Positions 7,281 to 16,455 are shown, counted from the stretch's first letter. The stretch: DNA of 64,000 bases from Leeuwenhoekiella sp. (GCA_002708845.1 PAPI01000029.1:1-64000); one strand, 5' to 3'. The notes: generated by a model from the sequence alone, not told the origin. A program made the numbers and translations.

Positions 7281-9728
7281 TTAAAACATTCCACCTCCAG
7301 ACGCCTCATTATCATCACGTTGCTTGCGACGCTTCGCGCGATACTTGCTGTCACCAAAACGGTAGTTAAAGCCGGCGTAAATGGTATTGCTTTCCCAATT
7401 AAACTGTCCCTGAATCAAATAGGGGCTGCTACCGGTAAAACGAGCTTTCATCGTATTAAAAATGTCATTATAGTTTAAACTGATGGTGCCTTTGCCTTCC
7501 CAAATAGAGTAGCGTGCGCCCACATTAGTCATAAACATCGATTTATTTCTAAACTGAATACCTGCCTGCGGACCGCGGAACATCGCAAAGGCAGTAAAGG
7601 TCAATTGCTTGGTCGCGTTAAAATTGTTGATTACCCGTGCGTTATAAGCTGTGTTTTCTACTTCTTCAGAAGTTTGAATGATATCTGCTGCAGTAGGATT
7701 TTCAATATCGGGGTCCAGCATTTCGGTAATACCGGTTTGGGTTTGGTTAAACAGATCAAAACTCGCGTTGATGCTCCACCATTCAAAAGCTTTAAAATTA
7801 CTGCTCAACTCAAAACCGTAAGCCGTGGTAGAGTCAAAGTTGTCCTGTGTCAATACCATACGGTCCAGATTAAAACGATCTACATACACCGCCTGATTGA
7901 TCTGATCTTCAATAATACGGTAGAATACGCCTGCTGTAAAGCTTCCTTTCTCAAAGCTTCGGGTGTAGTTGGCCTCCAGCGAATTGGTAAATTGCGGTCT
8001 CAGGTTTACATTTCCGTACTCAGTAACTAATGGCGAACTCCATTCCCGTATCGGGTTTACCTGTCCTACACCGGGGCGATCAATACGACGGCTGTAGCTT
8101 ACCTGATACTGGTTTTTTTCCGAAGGATTAAAAGTCACATACGCCGAAGGATACACTTCAAAATAGTCATTGGTAAAAGCACGAACACTGTTTGTATCTG
8201 CTTCCACATTGACCTGCTCGGCACGCAAACCGGCCTGGTAGGACCATTTTTCATAGTTCTTCCCGTAGGTCACATAGGCTGAATAAATATTTCGGCTGTA
8301 GTCAAATTGGGTGTTAGGAGTAGGTACCAGATTTCCTTCAGCATTAAAAGACTGTCCGGTGCTGCTATACCCTATATCGGTATTAAAAAGGATGGCCTGC
8401 AGTCCCAATTCAAGCTTTTCGCTTTCGCTCAACGGATTCACATAATCCAGATTTAACGTGGTACGGTCTCTTTCGGTATCTACAAAATCTTCATAGTCTG
8501 ATAGGGGAGTAGTTCCCGTAAAATCAAAAAAGGTATCTTCCTCTGCGTCAAAGGTGTTGTAGTCGGCCTCAAACTCAATGTTGTGTCCTTCCTTTTCAAA
8601 GTCCAGTTTATAGTCAAAGTTGTACTGCTGCGAGTAGTTGTCCATATCTGCGCCAAAATCCTGCATCAGGTTACGGCTCATATCATCTGCATAAACAATA
8701 TTGATGTTACCGCCGGGTTCTCCTTTAAAACTGTTTTGTGAGGTGAAAACAGACAAGGTGTTTTTGTCATTGAGGTATACATCAAGACCAACTTTAAGTA
8801 AGTGTGATTTGCGGTCATTCAACATATCAAAAAACTGGGTTGAGTTATCGCCTTCGCGAAAAATAGTCCCGTAGTTAGCATTCTTAGCGATGGTATTGCT
8901 GTAATTGGAATACAGGTTGAATTTACCGTTGCGGTAATTCAAATTCAAACCGCTGTTAAACTGAGCGTTTTTCTCATAGGAAACGCCGGCACTCACGTCC
9001 CCGTTAAAGCCCACATTAGCGTTTTTGTGGAGTACAATATTGATGATTCCGCTCATTCCATCGGGATTGTATTTAGCCGAAGGATTGGTGATCAGCTCGA
9101 TTTTTTTGATCGAATTAGATGGAAGCTGCTTCAGCAATTGGTCTGGCGCGATATTAGATAATTTTCCGTCTACCATTACCTGTACATTGCTGTTGCCACG
9201 CAGGGTAAGTGCTCCCGATTGCTGATCAAGACTTACTGAAGGGATGTTGTTCATAATATCAGCTGCAGTCGCTCCTGCTGTAGTAAGATCTTTCCCGATG
9301 TTGATGACTTTTCGGTCGATCTTTTGTTCAATCGTGGTGCGTTCAGCAACTACATTAACGGCGTCGAGTTCCGCGGCTACTGCTTCTAAAGCAATTTTAC
9401 CAAAATCCGTTTCTTTATGATCGCGGTCTACCAGCAGGTCGCGGGTGACGGGCTCATATCCTATAAACTGAATTTTTAAGGTGTAGGAGCCTTCCGGAAT
9501 TTTTTTAATTTCAAAAACCCCGTCATCATTGGTGATGCCTCCCGTGAGGGTTTCCCCATTGGGATTTACAATGACCACTGTGGCATAGGGAATGGGCTGG
9601 TTGAGCTGATTGTCCATCACGACTCCGGAAACAGATCCGGTGACAACTTCAGTGGGTTTGGGTTGGGCGAATGCCGCAAAACTGAATAATACAAAGAGTA
9701 GGCTAAGAAGCCTTTGGTTAGATTTCAT
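7281..9728 (-). CDS. TonB-dependent receptor-like outer-membrane beta-barrel protein
   Basis: I start it at the ATG at 9728 because MKSNQRLLSLLFVLFSFAAF is a clear signal peptide cut after AFA; an in-frame ATG 48 bases upstream adds a non-signal extension. In order: a CarboxypepD_reg-like beta-sandwich (about 30-115, GSVSGVVMDNQLNQPIPYAT), a TonB plug (about 125-230, with LRGNSNVQVMVDGKL and GMSGIINIVL), and a barrel of the OMP_b-brl_3 type to the C-terminus, ending in KRRKQRDDNEASGGGMF. This family imports ligands across the outer membrane of Bacteroidota. There is no SusD neighbour, so it is not a classical glycan-uptake SusC. The substrate is unknown. A perfect inverted repeat lies upstream (9761-9795). 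Confidence 0.85.
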   Translation of the reverse strand: MKSNQRLLSLLFVLFSFAAFAQPKPTEVVTGSVSGVVMDNQLNQPIPYATVVIVNPNGETLTGGITNDDGVFEIKKIPEGSYTLKIQFIGYEPVTRDLLVDRDHKETDFGKIALEAVAAELDAVNVVAERTTIEQKIDRKVINIGKDLTTAGATAADIMNNIPSVSLDQQSGALTLRGNSNVQVMVDGKLSNIAPDQLLKQLPSNSIKKIELITNPSAKYNPDGMSGIINIVLHKNANVGFNGDVSAGVSYEKNAQFNSGLNLNYRNGKFNLYSNYSNTIAKNANYGTIFREGDNSTQFFDMLNDRKSHLLKVGLDVYLNDKNTLSVFTSQNSFKGEPGGNINIVYADDMSRNLMQDFGADMDNYSQQYNFDYKLDFEKEGHNIEFEADYNTFDAEEDTFFDFTGTTPLSDYEDFVDTERDRTTLNLDYVNPLSESEKLELGLQAILFNTDIGYSSTGQSFNAEGNLVPTPNTQFDYSRNIYSAYVTYGKNYEKWSYQAGLRAEQVNVEADTNSVRAFTNDYFEVYPSAYVTFNPSEKNQYQVSYSRRIDRPGVGQVNPIREWSSPLVTEYGNVNLRPQFTNSLEANYTRSFEKGSFTAGVFYRIIEDQINQAVYVDRFNLDRMVLTQDNFDSTTAYGFELSSNFKAFEWWSINASFDLFNQTQTGITEMLDPDIENPTAADIIQTSEEVENTAYNARVINNFNATKQLTFTAFAMFRGPQAGIQFRNKSMFMTNVGARYSIWEGKGTISLNYNDIFNTMKARFTGSSPYLIQGQFNWESNTIYAGFNYRFGDSKYRAKRRKQRDDNEASGGGMF

Positions 9729-9760
9729 AACTGTTCGATTTTTGATTGATTGAAAACATA

Positions 9761-9795
9761 ATACTTTGTATTGCATAATAGCTAAAACAAAGTAT
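9761..9795. promoter_or_regulatory. Perfect 9-bp inverted repeat upstream of the receptor gene
   Basis: ATACTTTGT (9761-9769) and ACAAAGTAT (9787-9795) are exact inverses separated by 17 bases, 33-67 bases upstream of the receptor ATG. The arms are about 26 bp apart centre to centre. It could be a regulator site or an RNA hairpin in the 5' leader. No regulator gene is adjacent. Confidence 0.45.
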
Positions 9796-9956
9796 CCCGT
9801 GATTAGCGGTTTATTAAAAGACGAACGTGTTGGATTTCTGTTACAGTAAAAGTTACATTTATTCGGTAATCAGAATTTTAAAGTTTATAAGTGTTTGATT
9901 TTAAATTGGTTAATTGAATAAAAAATAAAGCTGAACTAGTTGTGTTTTTAGAAAAT

Positions 9957-10030
9957 AAAAACCCGGGACCGCTAAATCCCGGGTTTTCAAGCTTGAACGC
10001 TAGAAATTAACACTAACCATCAAAACTAAT
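9957..10030 (-). ncRNA. Orphan terminator with possible short upstream transcript (small RNA or attenuator)
   Basis: AAACCCGGGA (9958-9967) and TCCCGGGTTT (9977-9986) form a GC-rich stem which, on the minus strand, runs into TTTTTATTTTC, a convincing terminator with no gene ending at it. About 40 bases upstream on the minus strand is TAGTTTTG, a perfect -7 box, so a transcript of only about 65 bases is possible. Between them is a tiny frame, ATG GTT AGT GTT AAT TTC TAG. If transcription began further upstream, the hairpin would instead attenuate the receptor gene, whose ATG is about 230 bases downstream. I see no other gene in 9777-10196. Confidence 0.4.
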
Positions 10031-10196
10031 TTATAAACAGTTCAAACTTGGAAGTCGACTTCTATTAAAAGGACTAATGAAGAAAAGTATTGTTACACCA
10101 GGTCGAATCATTTAACGCGGTTTTATGATAGACAGCGGGCTTCTTCCATCTATTTACTTTTAAATTGAACTTATAAAAATGAAAAATTGAGACCCG

Positions 10197-10559
10197 ATGA
10201 AAAAGAAAACCCTTGTCCTGGGAGCTTCCCTGAATCCTTCACGTTATTCGCATATGGCAATCAAGCGCCTGGTTCAAAATGAGCAACCTGTCGTGGCGCT
10301 TGGTTTACGCGAAGGTAGTGTTGCCGGTGTAGCTATAGATACCGGAAAGCCGGCTTATGAAGGCGTGCATACGGTGACGCTTTACCTCAATCCACAACGG
10401 CAGGAGGAGTACTATGAGTATATAATGGGCTTAAATCCGCAGCGCGTCATTTTCAATCCGGGAACCGAGAATCCGTATTTCGCCAAAAAGCTCAAGGCGG
10501 CAGGAGTAGAACCCGATTATGCCTGTACTTTAGTGCTTCTGGGTACGAATAGCTACTAG
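10197..10559 (+). CDS. CoA-binding domain protein (YccU-like)
   Basis: A 120-residue single Rossmann-type CoA-binding domain. The N-terminus TLVLGASLNPSRYSHMAIK (5-23) matches the nucleotide-binding loop of the family, which is otherwise found at the start of succinyl-CoA synthetase alpha; the C-terminal part has the NPGTENP and AGVEPDYACTLVLL segments. Stand-alone members bind CoA, but their role is unsettled. Its last 30 bases overlap the 3' end of the convergent symporter gene. Confidence 0.85.
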   Translation: MKKKTLVLGASLNPSRYSHMAIKRLVQNEQPVVALGLREGSVAGVAIDTGKPAYEGVHTVTLYLNPQRQEEYYEYIMGLNPQRVIFNPGTENPYFAKKLKAAGVEPDYACTLVLLGTNSY

Positions 10560-11975
10560 CCCCATAAAGGTGAGCAAACCATTCAGGATTAAAATAAAGA
10601 AACCAAATTCAAAATTTAGATACTTCAAAGAAAGCAGGCTTAATACATACCCTGTTATTGGAGTAAGTATTGCCACTACCGGCACGAGATAATCCCGCAC
10701 CTGCCATTTGGTGAACAAACCAAAGGCATAAAGTCCGAGTAAAGGTCCGTAGGTATAGCCGGCGAAAACAAAGAGTTTGGCGATTACACTTTCATCGGCA
10801 ATCAGGTATTTAAAACCAATAATTACCAGAACCAGTACAATCGAAAAAATGATGTGTATCTTTTTACGCATCGCGATTTGTTTGGCTTTTTCGTATTTTT
10901 TTTCAATCTCTAAAATATCGATACTAAAGGATGTGGTAAGTGCGGTTAAAGCACTGTCTGCGCTGGAGTAGGCTGCAGCAATTAATCCCAGAATAAAGCA
11001 AATGGCAATGCCAAATCCCATTCCGGCTTTAGTCGCGATAAAGGGGAAGAGGTCGTCTTTTGAAGCTTCAATCCCGTTGTTGCGTGCATAAACCGTAAGT
11101 AATACCCCAAGCGCCAGAAAGATCAGGTTAACGATGGTAAGCACTATAGTAAACCAAAACATGTTTTTCTGAGCATCCTTGAGCGTACGGCAGGTAAGGT
11201 TTTTTTGCATCATATCCTGATCGAGACCTGTCATCACAATCGCGATAAAAGCACCGCTAATAAATTGTTTGAAAAAGAAATCGGCACTCTTCCAGTCGTC
11301 AAAGAAAAACATTTGAGAGAGGTTGCTATCGGCAATGAACGTAAAAATAGTGCCGGCGTCCAGGCCTAAATCAGCCGAGACGAAATAAATCGCTACGCCC
11401 AGCGCAATAAGCATAAACAGGGTTTGCAGGGTGTCTGTCCATACAATGGTTTTGATACCGCTTTTAAAGGTGTAGAGCCAGATAAGTAGAATGGTAATGG
11501 TAACGGTCACCCAAAACGGCACGCCCATGCTGTCAAAAACCAGTAACTGCAGTACATTAGCTACAAGATACAATCTGAAACTTGCGCCTACCACGCGACT
11601 CAGGATAAAAAAGGAGGCTCCGGTTTTATAGGAGGCGGGACCAAAACGCCCCTCCAGATAGGTATAAATTGAAGTCAGGTTGAGGCGGTAATAGAGAGGG
11701 AGCAGCACTAAACCTATCACGGCATAGCCCACCGTGTAGCCCAAAACCACCTGAAAGTAACTGAACTGTGAGGCTTCAACCCAACCCGGAACCGAAATAA
11801 AGGTCACGCCCGAAAGGGAGGCGCCTATCATCCCAAATGCCACCAGATACCAGGGAGATTGCTTACTGGCTTTAAAAAAGTCTTCATTAGAACCACCCTT
11901 TCCGGTAAAATAGGAAACCAAAACAAGGGCGATAAAATAACCTGCAATGAGTAAAAGTATGGTTGTGGGCTGCAT
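10530..11975 (-). CDS. Sodium:solute symporter (SSS family)
   Basis: A 481-residue inner-membrane protein with about 13 transmembrane segments and the SSS core. The N-terminus MQPTTILLLIAGYFIALVL leads into the GGSNEDFFKASKQSPWYLVA segment and the conserved GMIGASLSGVTFISVPGW (about 48-65). SSS members use the Na+ gradient to import sugars, amino acids, sialic acid or similar solutes; the substrate cannot be told here. It lacks the long cytoplasmic regulatory extension of some members. It overlaps the CoA-binding gene tail-to-tail by 30 bases and is divergent from the 12.1 kb gene pair. Confidence 0.88.
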   Translation of the reverse strand: MQPTTILLLIAGYFIALVLVSYFTGKGGSNEDFFKASKQSPWYLVAFGMIGASLSGVTFISVPGWVEASQFSYFQVVLGYTVGYAVIGLVLLPLYYRLNLTSIYTYLEGRFGPASYKTGASFFILSRVVGASFRLYLVANVLQLLVFDSMGVPFWVTVTITILLIWLYTFKSGIKTIVWTDTLQTLFMLIALGVAIYFVSADLGLDAGTIFTFIADSNLSQMFFFDDWKSADFFFKQFISGAFIAIVMTGLDQDMMQKNLTCRTLKDAQKNMFWFTIVLTIVNLIFLALGVLLTVYARNNGIEASKDDLFPFIATKAGMGFGIAICFILGLIAAAYSSADSALTALTTSFSIDILEIEKKYEKAKQIAMRKKIHIIFSIVLVLVIIGFKYLIADESVIAKLFVFAGYTYGPLLGLYAFGLFTKWQVRDYLVPVVAILTPITGYVLSLLSLKYLNFEFGFFILILNGLLTFMGLVAIRTQKH

Positions 11976-12000
11976 ATTTTCCTGCGTTTTCTCTGGGCCA

Positions 12001-12008
12001 CGAAGATA
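12001..12008 (-). promoter_or_regulatory. -7 box of the symporter gene
   Basis: On the minus strand TATCTTCG differs from the Bacteroidota TAnnTTTG box at one base and lies about 26 bases upstream of the symporter ATG. No clear -33 TTG was found. Confidence 0.4.
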
Positions 12009-12057
12009 AGGTATAAAACTTCAATCTGCCGAAGTCGCATAATCTGTAAAGTAAACT

Positions 12058-12065
12058 TACCTTTG
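12058..12065 (+). promoter_or_regulatory. -7 box of the 12.1 kb gene pair
   Basis: TACCTTTG matches the Bacteroidota -7 consensus TAnnTTTG exactly and precedes the ATG at 12130 by 64 bases. A -33 TTG at the right distance is not evident. Confidence 0.5.
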
Positions 12066-12129
12066 TGCCACTTTTTGATCCGGGAGGTTTACTAAACAGG
12101 CAAACAGCCGGGATGTTTAATTGAAACTT

Positions 12130-12360
12130 ATGGAACTTCCAAAATTTATACTGGGCGATAATACCGATTATCCCGAATCAATCTTTGTAATTCATACTGA
12201 TTTTCCCCGTTTTATAATCGATTTAAAAAACGATGAGGTCGAGTGGCTGGAGGATTTTGACAAAAATGACGAGGATGAGTTGGCGTCTGAAGCGGAGAAC
12301 CTCATTCAGGCAGCAACTGATTTTTACGATCGGGAAGTGGCCCGCTATGAAGAAGAGTAG
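12130..12360 (+). CDS. Small acidic hypothetical protein upstream of PAP2 gene
   Basis: A 76-residue acidic cytosolic protein. The start is the ATG at 12130 (MELPKFILGDNTDYPESIFV); an in-frame TTG three codons earlier is less likely. The body has FVIHTDFPRFIIDL (strands) and an acidic helix (DEDELASEAENLIQAATDFY). I recognise it only as the type of small conserved protein common in Flavobacteriaceae. Its stop codon abuts the ATG of the PAP2 gene with no intervening base, so the two are one operon and likely coupled in translation. Confidence 0.75.
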   Translation: MELPKFILGDNTDYPESIFVIHTDFPRFIIDLKNDEVEWLEDFDKNDEDELASEAENLIQAATDFYDREVARYEEE

Positions 12361-12927
12361 ATGAACGAGCTTAAGCAACTGGATTATGAACTTTATCTCT
12401 TCCTCAATAATTTGGGGTCAGAGACATGGGATCCTTTTTGGCTTGTGCTCACCAATAAATGGAGCAGCATCCCGCTATATGCGGTTTTGCTGTTTTTGAT
12501 TTTCAAACGTTTTGGCCTTAAAGGCACATTGTATACACTGGTATTTGTAGTGCTGCTTATTACGGCTACAGATCAGCTGGCTAACGTGTTTAAGCACGGG
12601 TTTGAGCGTTTAAGACCCTGTCGTCAGGAAGGTATTATGGAACAGGCCCGTTTCATTGCGGTACGTTGTGGGAGTTATGGGTATTTCTCGGCTCACGCAG
12701 CCAGTTCGATGGCTTTAGCGGTTTTTGTAGGTTTGTTGTTGAAATCCCGTTTTAAATGGGTGCTGCCCCTGTTGTTGATTTGGGCATTTTTAGTAGGCTA
12801 TAGCCGTATTTATGTAGGAGTGCATTATCCGGGCGATGTGCTTACCGGTTTTATAATTGGTGCTCTTATCGCACTGTTTTTGGTTGCCCTGCATCGTTTT
12901 GGCTATGCCAGAATTGTTAAAGAATAA
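12361..12927 (+). CDS. PAP2-family membrane phosphatase
   Basis: A 188-residue integral membrane protein with the three PAP2 catalytic motifs: KHGFERLRP (Lys78, Arg85-Pro86), YFSAHAAS (Ser110-Ala-His112, in place of the usual PSGH), and SRIYVGVHYPGD (Arg149, His155, Asp159). It should act as an undecaprenyl-diphosphate or lipid phosphate phosphatase at the periplasmic face. About five to six transmembrane helices surround the motifs. It is translationally abutted to the small acidic protein upstream. The exact lipid substrate is not visible. Confidence 0.9.
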   Translation: MNELKQLDYELYLFLNNLGSETWDPFWLVLTNKWSSIPLYAVLLFLIFKRFGLKGTLYTLVFVVLLITATDQLANVFKHGFERLRPCRQEGIMEQARFIAVRCGSYGYFSAHAASSMALAVFVGLLLKSRFKWVLPLLLIWAFLVGYSRIYVGVHYPGDVLTGFIIGALIALFLVALHRFGYARIVKE

Positions 12928-12982
12928 TGAGTTTTAAGGAGCAAGAATTTGACTAAATGAGCTCCCTGTAAAATATAAGAAG

Positions 12983-13927
12983 ATGAAAGCATTAGTTACC
13001 GGTGCTGCCGGTTTTATAGGTTCGCATTGTGCCGAAAGACTGAAAGAAATGAATTTTGATGTGGTGGGTATTGATAATTTTTCGCCTTACTACAGTCCTG
13101 ATCTTAAAGATCGAAACGCTAAGTACCTAGAGGAGGCCGGTATACCGGTTAAAATTGTGGATTTACGAGAGCCTAAGGATTTTAAAATTCTCGCCACCGA
13201 CTTCGATTATATTTTTCACTTTGCGGCGCAGCCGGGTATTGCTTCTTCTTCCAGTTTTGAAGATTATTTGCTCAACAACCTCGTTGCTACCAAAAACCTG
13301 ATCGATTTTGCGCTGACCTGTAAAAACCTGAAGTTATTTACCAATATTTCAACTTCTTCTATTTACGGCTTACACGCCACCCTGACCGAAGATGAGGCTC
13401 CCGAGCCGGCATCCTTTTACGGGGTGACTAAACTTGCAGCGGAGCAATTGGTATTGTCTAAAACCCGGGAGAAAAAGATGAAAACCTGTTCGCTGCGTCT
13501 GTTCTCGGTATATGGGCCCAGGGAACGTCCTGAGAAATTGTATACGAAATTAATAGGCTGCGGATTTTTCCATCAGGAATTTCCTCTATTTGAAGGCAGT
13601 GAAGATCACGTACGCAGTTTTACCTTTGTTGAAGATATCATCGATGGGGTGGTAAGCGTTATTGGTAAGGAAGAGCAAATTGATGGCGAGGTCATTAATC
13701 TGGGGACCGAGCAGGAGCACAGCACCGGTGAAGGTATCGCCATCGTTGAAAGGCTGCTGGATACTAAAATTCGTAAGACTGAAGTGCCTAAACGTGGCGG
13801 CGACCAGATGTTCACCAAAGCCAATATAGATAAGGCGCGACGTTTGCTAGACTACAATCCTTCAACTACACTTGAAGAAGGACTTAAAGAGCAAATAGAC
13901 TGGTACCGTAAAGAGTTTGTGGAATAA
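12983..13927 (+). CDS. NAD-dependent nucleotide-sugar epimerase/dehydratase
   Basis: A 314-residue extended short-chain dehydrogenase. The NAD-binding glycine motif is GAAGFIG (7-13), the acidic residue after strand 2 is in GIDNFSPYYSPD (29-40), and the catalytic set is Ser124-126 with Tyr146 and Lys150 (YGVTK). The NFSPYYSP loop is like that of UDP-glucuronate 4-epimerase and its relatives, so a UDP-sugar 4-epimerase is the best guess. It would feed sugars to surface polysaccharide synthesis, with the glycosyltransferases of this window at 27-34 kb, not adjacent. Confidence 0.88.
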   Translation: MKALVTGAAGFIGSHCAERLKEMNFDVVGIDNFSPYYSPDLKDRNAKYLEEAGIPVKIVDLREPKDFKILATDFDYIFHFAAQPGIASSSSFEDYLLNNLVATKNLIDFALTCKNLKLFTNISTSSIYGLHATLTEDEAPEPASFYGVTKLAAEQLVLSKTREKKMKTCSLRLFSVYGPRERPEKLYTKLIGCGFFHQEFPLFEGSEDHVRSFTFVEDIIDGVVSVIGKEEQIDGEVINLGTEQEHSTGEGIAIVERLLDTKIRKTEVPKRGGDQMFTKANIDKARRLLDYNPSTTLEEGLKEQIDWYRKEFVE

Positions 13928-13954
13928 TAAGCTATTCGTTTCAAAAAACACCTT

Positions 13955-14218
13955 ATGAGATTGAGTGAGAAAGACCGGAAGTTCCTAAAAACCTGGGAAC
14001 AGAAGCGTAACTCCAAATTTCAATACGCTCTGGGCATTGTGCTTCAGATTTTACTTTTTGCAATTACGTATAAAGTTGCGCTCAGTTACGTGACTACGGC
14101 TATGTTTGGTCCTGATGATTTAATACAATTTGGGCTTCTGGGACTTATTCTGGGGCTTGTCATAGCATTTCTGAAGTACAAAAGAAATGAGAAGCGCTAT
14201 CAAAAATTGAATCCCTAA
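13955..14218 (+). CDS. Small two-helix membrane protein, unknown function
   Basis: An 87-residue protein with a charged N-terminus (MRLSEKDRKFLKTWEQKRNS), two hydrophobic segments (about 25-47 and 55-73) and a basic tail (KYKRNEKRYQKLNP), which suggests a hairpin with both ends in the cytoplasm. No family is recognised. It follows the epimerase by 27 bases on the same strand and may be cotranscribed. Confidence 0.7.
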   Translation: MRLSEKDRKFLKTWEQKRNSKFQYALGIVLQILLFAITYKVALSYVTTAMFGPDDLIQFGLLGLILGLVIAFLKYKRNEKRYQKLNP

Positions 14219-14269
14219 TTTGTTTTGTAGTACATATTAAGCTTATTTTAGGGGTCTAAAATACGATCG

Positions 14270-15280
14270 ATGAAATTTTCATACCTGGCGGTTGTTTTAG
14301 CTGTAACCGCACTAAGTTGTAAAAACACCAATAAGTCTGCTGAGGAAACGACCGCAGTTGCAGATTCAACTGAGACGCAATTAATCACTAACCCCATCAC
14401 AGACGGATTTTATGCCGATCCTTCTATCGTGCAGGCAGCCGGTAAATTTTACATCTATGCGACCAAAGATCCCTGGGGAAAAGAAGATCTCGCCGTTTTA
14501 GAGTCTACTGATTTCAAGAACTGGGAATTAAAGAGTATTAACTGGCCTACTAAAGAGGCTTGTACCAGTCCTACGTCTAACGGCTCTATGGTCTGGGCTC
14601 CTTCGGTTATTCAAGCCAAAAACGGAAAATACTATATGTACGTTTCGGTAGGAAGTGAGGTCTGGGCCGGTGTTGCTGATAATCCTCTGGGCCCCTGGAA
14701 AAATGCAAAAGCAGATGATTCACCTTTGATAAAAGGCGATCTATTCCCGGAATATCACATGATTGACGCGGAAGCTTTTATCGACGATGACGGGCAGGCG
14801 TATTTGTATTGGGGATCTGGTCTTGACTGGGTAAACGGGCATTGTTTTGTAGTTAAGCTGAATGATGATATGATCACTTTTGACGGGGAGATCAAAGACG
14901 TGACTCCGGCAAACTATTTTGAGGCACCCCTTATGATTAAACGTGACGGTACCTACTACCTGATGTATTCTGACGGAAAGGTTATCGAGGATACCTATAA
15001 AGTGCGTTATGCAACAGGTAACAATCCTTATGGGCCGTTTACCGAAGCTTCAAACAGCCCAATTCTTTCTACCGAAACGGACTCCATTACGTATAGCCCC
15101 GGGCATCATACGGTCTTTAATAAAAACGGACAGGATTATATTTTATACCACAGGCATTCGGCTAATTCGCCAAATTCTGAAGATTTGCTGCGCGAATTGT
15201 GTGTAGACAGTTTAAACTTTACCGCTGATGGTTTGATTGAAACTGTGAAACCTTCGGGTATCGCGGCTTTTGAGCAATAG
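14270..15280 (+). CDS. Lipoprotein glycoside hydrolase, family 43
   Basis: A 336-residue five-bladed beta-propeller enzyme. The signal peptide ends in a lipobox with Cys17 (VTALSC), so it is anchored to a membrane, probably the outer one. The GH43 catalytic triad is visible: Asp50 in FYADPSIV (general base), Asp166 in HMIDAEAF, and Glu218 in FEAPLM (general acid). GH43 enzymes cleave arabinofuranosides, xylosides or galactans by inversion. No other polysaccharide-utilisation genes are adjacent. It ends four bases from the convergent meaB gene. Confidence 0.92.
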   Translation: MKFSYLAVVLAVTALSCKNTNKSAEETTAVADSTETQLITNPITDGFYADPSIVQAAGKFYIYATKDPWGKEDLAVLESTDFKNWELKSINWPTKEACTSPTSNGSMVWAPSVIQAKNGKYYMYVSVGSEVWAGVADNPLGPWKNAKADDSPLIKGDLFPEYHMIDAEAFIDDDGQAYLYWGSGLDWVNGHCFVVKLNDDMITFDGEIKDVTPANYFEAPLMIKRDGTYYLMYSDGKVIEDTYKVRYATGNNPYGPFTEASNSPILSTETDSITYSPGHHTVFNKNGQDYILYHRHSANSPNSEDLLRELCVDSLNFTADGLIETVKPSGIAAFEQ

Positions 15281-15284
15281 TATT

Positions 15285-16334
15285 TTATTTCTGGGTATTA
15301 TTCAGGTCGAGTAGAAGCTGTGCCGCTAAGAACGGCGTGGTTTCACCTGCATTTATCGCATTGAGTTGTTTGCTGAGCGCTTCCTGAATCTTGGGGTTGT
15401 TGAAAAACCGATCTTTAAGCGCGTTTTCGATACTGCTTTTAAGCCAGTAGATATTTTGATTTTCGCGGTTCTCTTCAAAAAAACCGGACGTTTTCACCTG
15501 TTCAAAATAGCTTTCAATGAGTTCCCATATTTCTGTAATACCCTCGCGGTTTATTGCGCTACACAGTTTGGTTTTGGGTTGCCAGTCACTGGCTTTGCGA
15601 GGATAGAGGTGTAGGGCTTTGGCAAAGGCATTTTTGGCGTGTTTTGCCGCATTGACATTTTCACCGTCGGCCTTATTGATTACAATACAATCTGCCATCT
15701 CCATAATACCGCGTTTAATGCCTTGCAGCTCATCACCGGCACCGGCGAGTTTTAGCAGTAAAAAGAAATCGGTCATGGCGTGTACGGCGGTTTCGCTTTG
15801 ACCCACACCCACCGTTTCAATAAAAATGACATCATACCCAGCAGCCTCGCAGAGCATAATGGCTTCGCGTGTCTTGCGCGCAACACCGCCCAGAGAATCA
15901 CCTGCTGCTGAAGGTCTGATAAATGCGTTAGCGTTTTTGGAAAGCTGTTCCATTCGGGTTTTATCACCCAGAATACTGCCGTGTGAAACCGAACTGCTAG
16001 GGTCTATAGCTAGCACCGCAAGTTTTTTTCCGTTTTTGATTACATGATTACCCAGAGCTTCAATAAACGTGCTTTTACCAACGCCGGGGACGCCTGTAAT
16101 GCCAATGCGCACCGATTGATTTGCGTGGGGTAAGCAACCTTCTAAAACCTGTTGGGCAATTTGCTGATGGGTGCTTGCTGTGCTTTCAACCAGGGTTATG
16201 GCCCGGCTCAGAGCCGTTGTGTTTCCCTCGCATATTTTCGAAATCAGTTCGTCTGCATCCAGCTTCCTTTTACGTCGTGCAATAAGTTTACCGGCTGCAG
16301 AGCTGTCAATATGATTGGGTTTTTCTGATTTCAA
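15285..16334 (-). CDS. meaB: Methylmalonyl-CoA mutase-associated GTPase MeaB
   Basis: A 349-residue G3E-type P-loop GTPase. The P-loop is GVPGVGKS (81-88), the Mg/switch region has ETVGVGQSE (about 172-180), and the base-recognition motif is NKAD. These define MeaB/ArgK, the chaperone that loads and protects adenosylcobalamin-dependent methylmalonyl-CoA mutase. The mutase itself is not in this window. Length and motifs are complete. It is convergent with the GH43 gene with no terminator between them. Confidence 0.93.
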   Translation of the reverse strand: MKSEKPNHIDSSAAGKLIARRKRKLDADELISKICEGNTTALSRAITLVESTASTHQQIAQQVLEGCLPHANQSVRIGITGVPGVGKSTFIEALGNHVIKNGKKLAVLAIDPSSSVSHGSILGDKTRMEQLSKNANAFIRPSAAGDSLGGVARKTREAIMLCEAAGYDVIFIETVGVGQSETAVHAMTDFFLLLKLAGAGDELQGIKRGIMEMADCIVINKADGENVNAAKHAKNAFAKALHLYPRKASDWQPKTKLCSAINREGITEIWELIESYFEQVKTSGFFEENRENQNIYWLKSSIENALKDRFFNNPKIQEALSKQLNAINAGETTPFLAAQLLLDLNNTQK

Positions 16335-16455
16335 GGCAAAGAGTTTAAGAATACTAAAGGTACGGGAAAACCAAAATACCGAATAATAAATAGCTTATTT
16401 GAGAACAGCATATACTGTGTTATCAATACTAAATTTTTGCAATTTTAGGAGTTTT

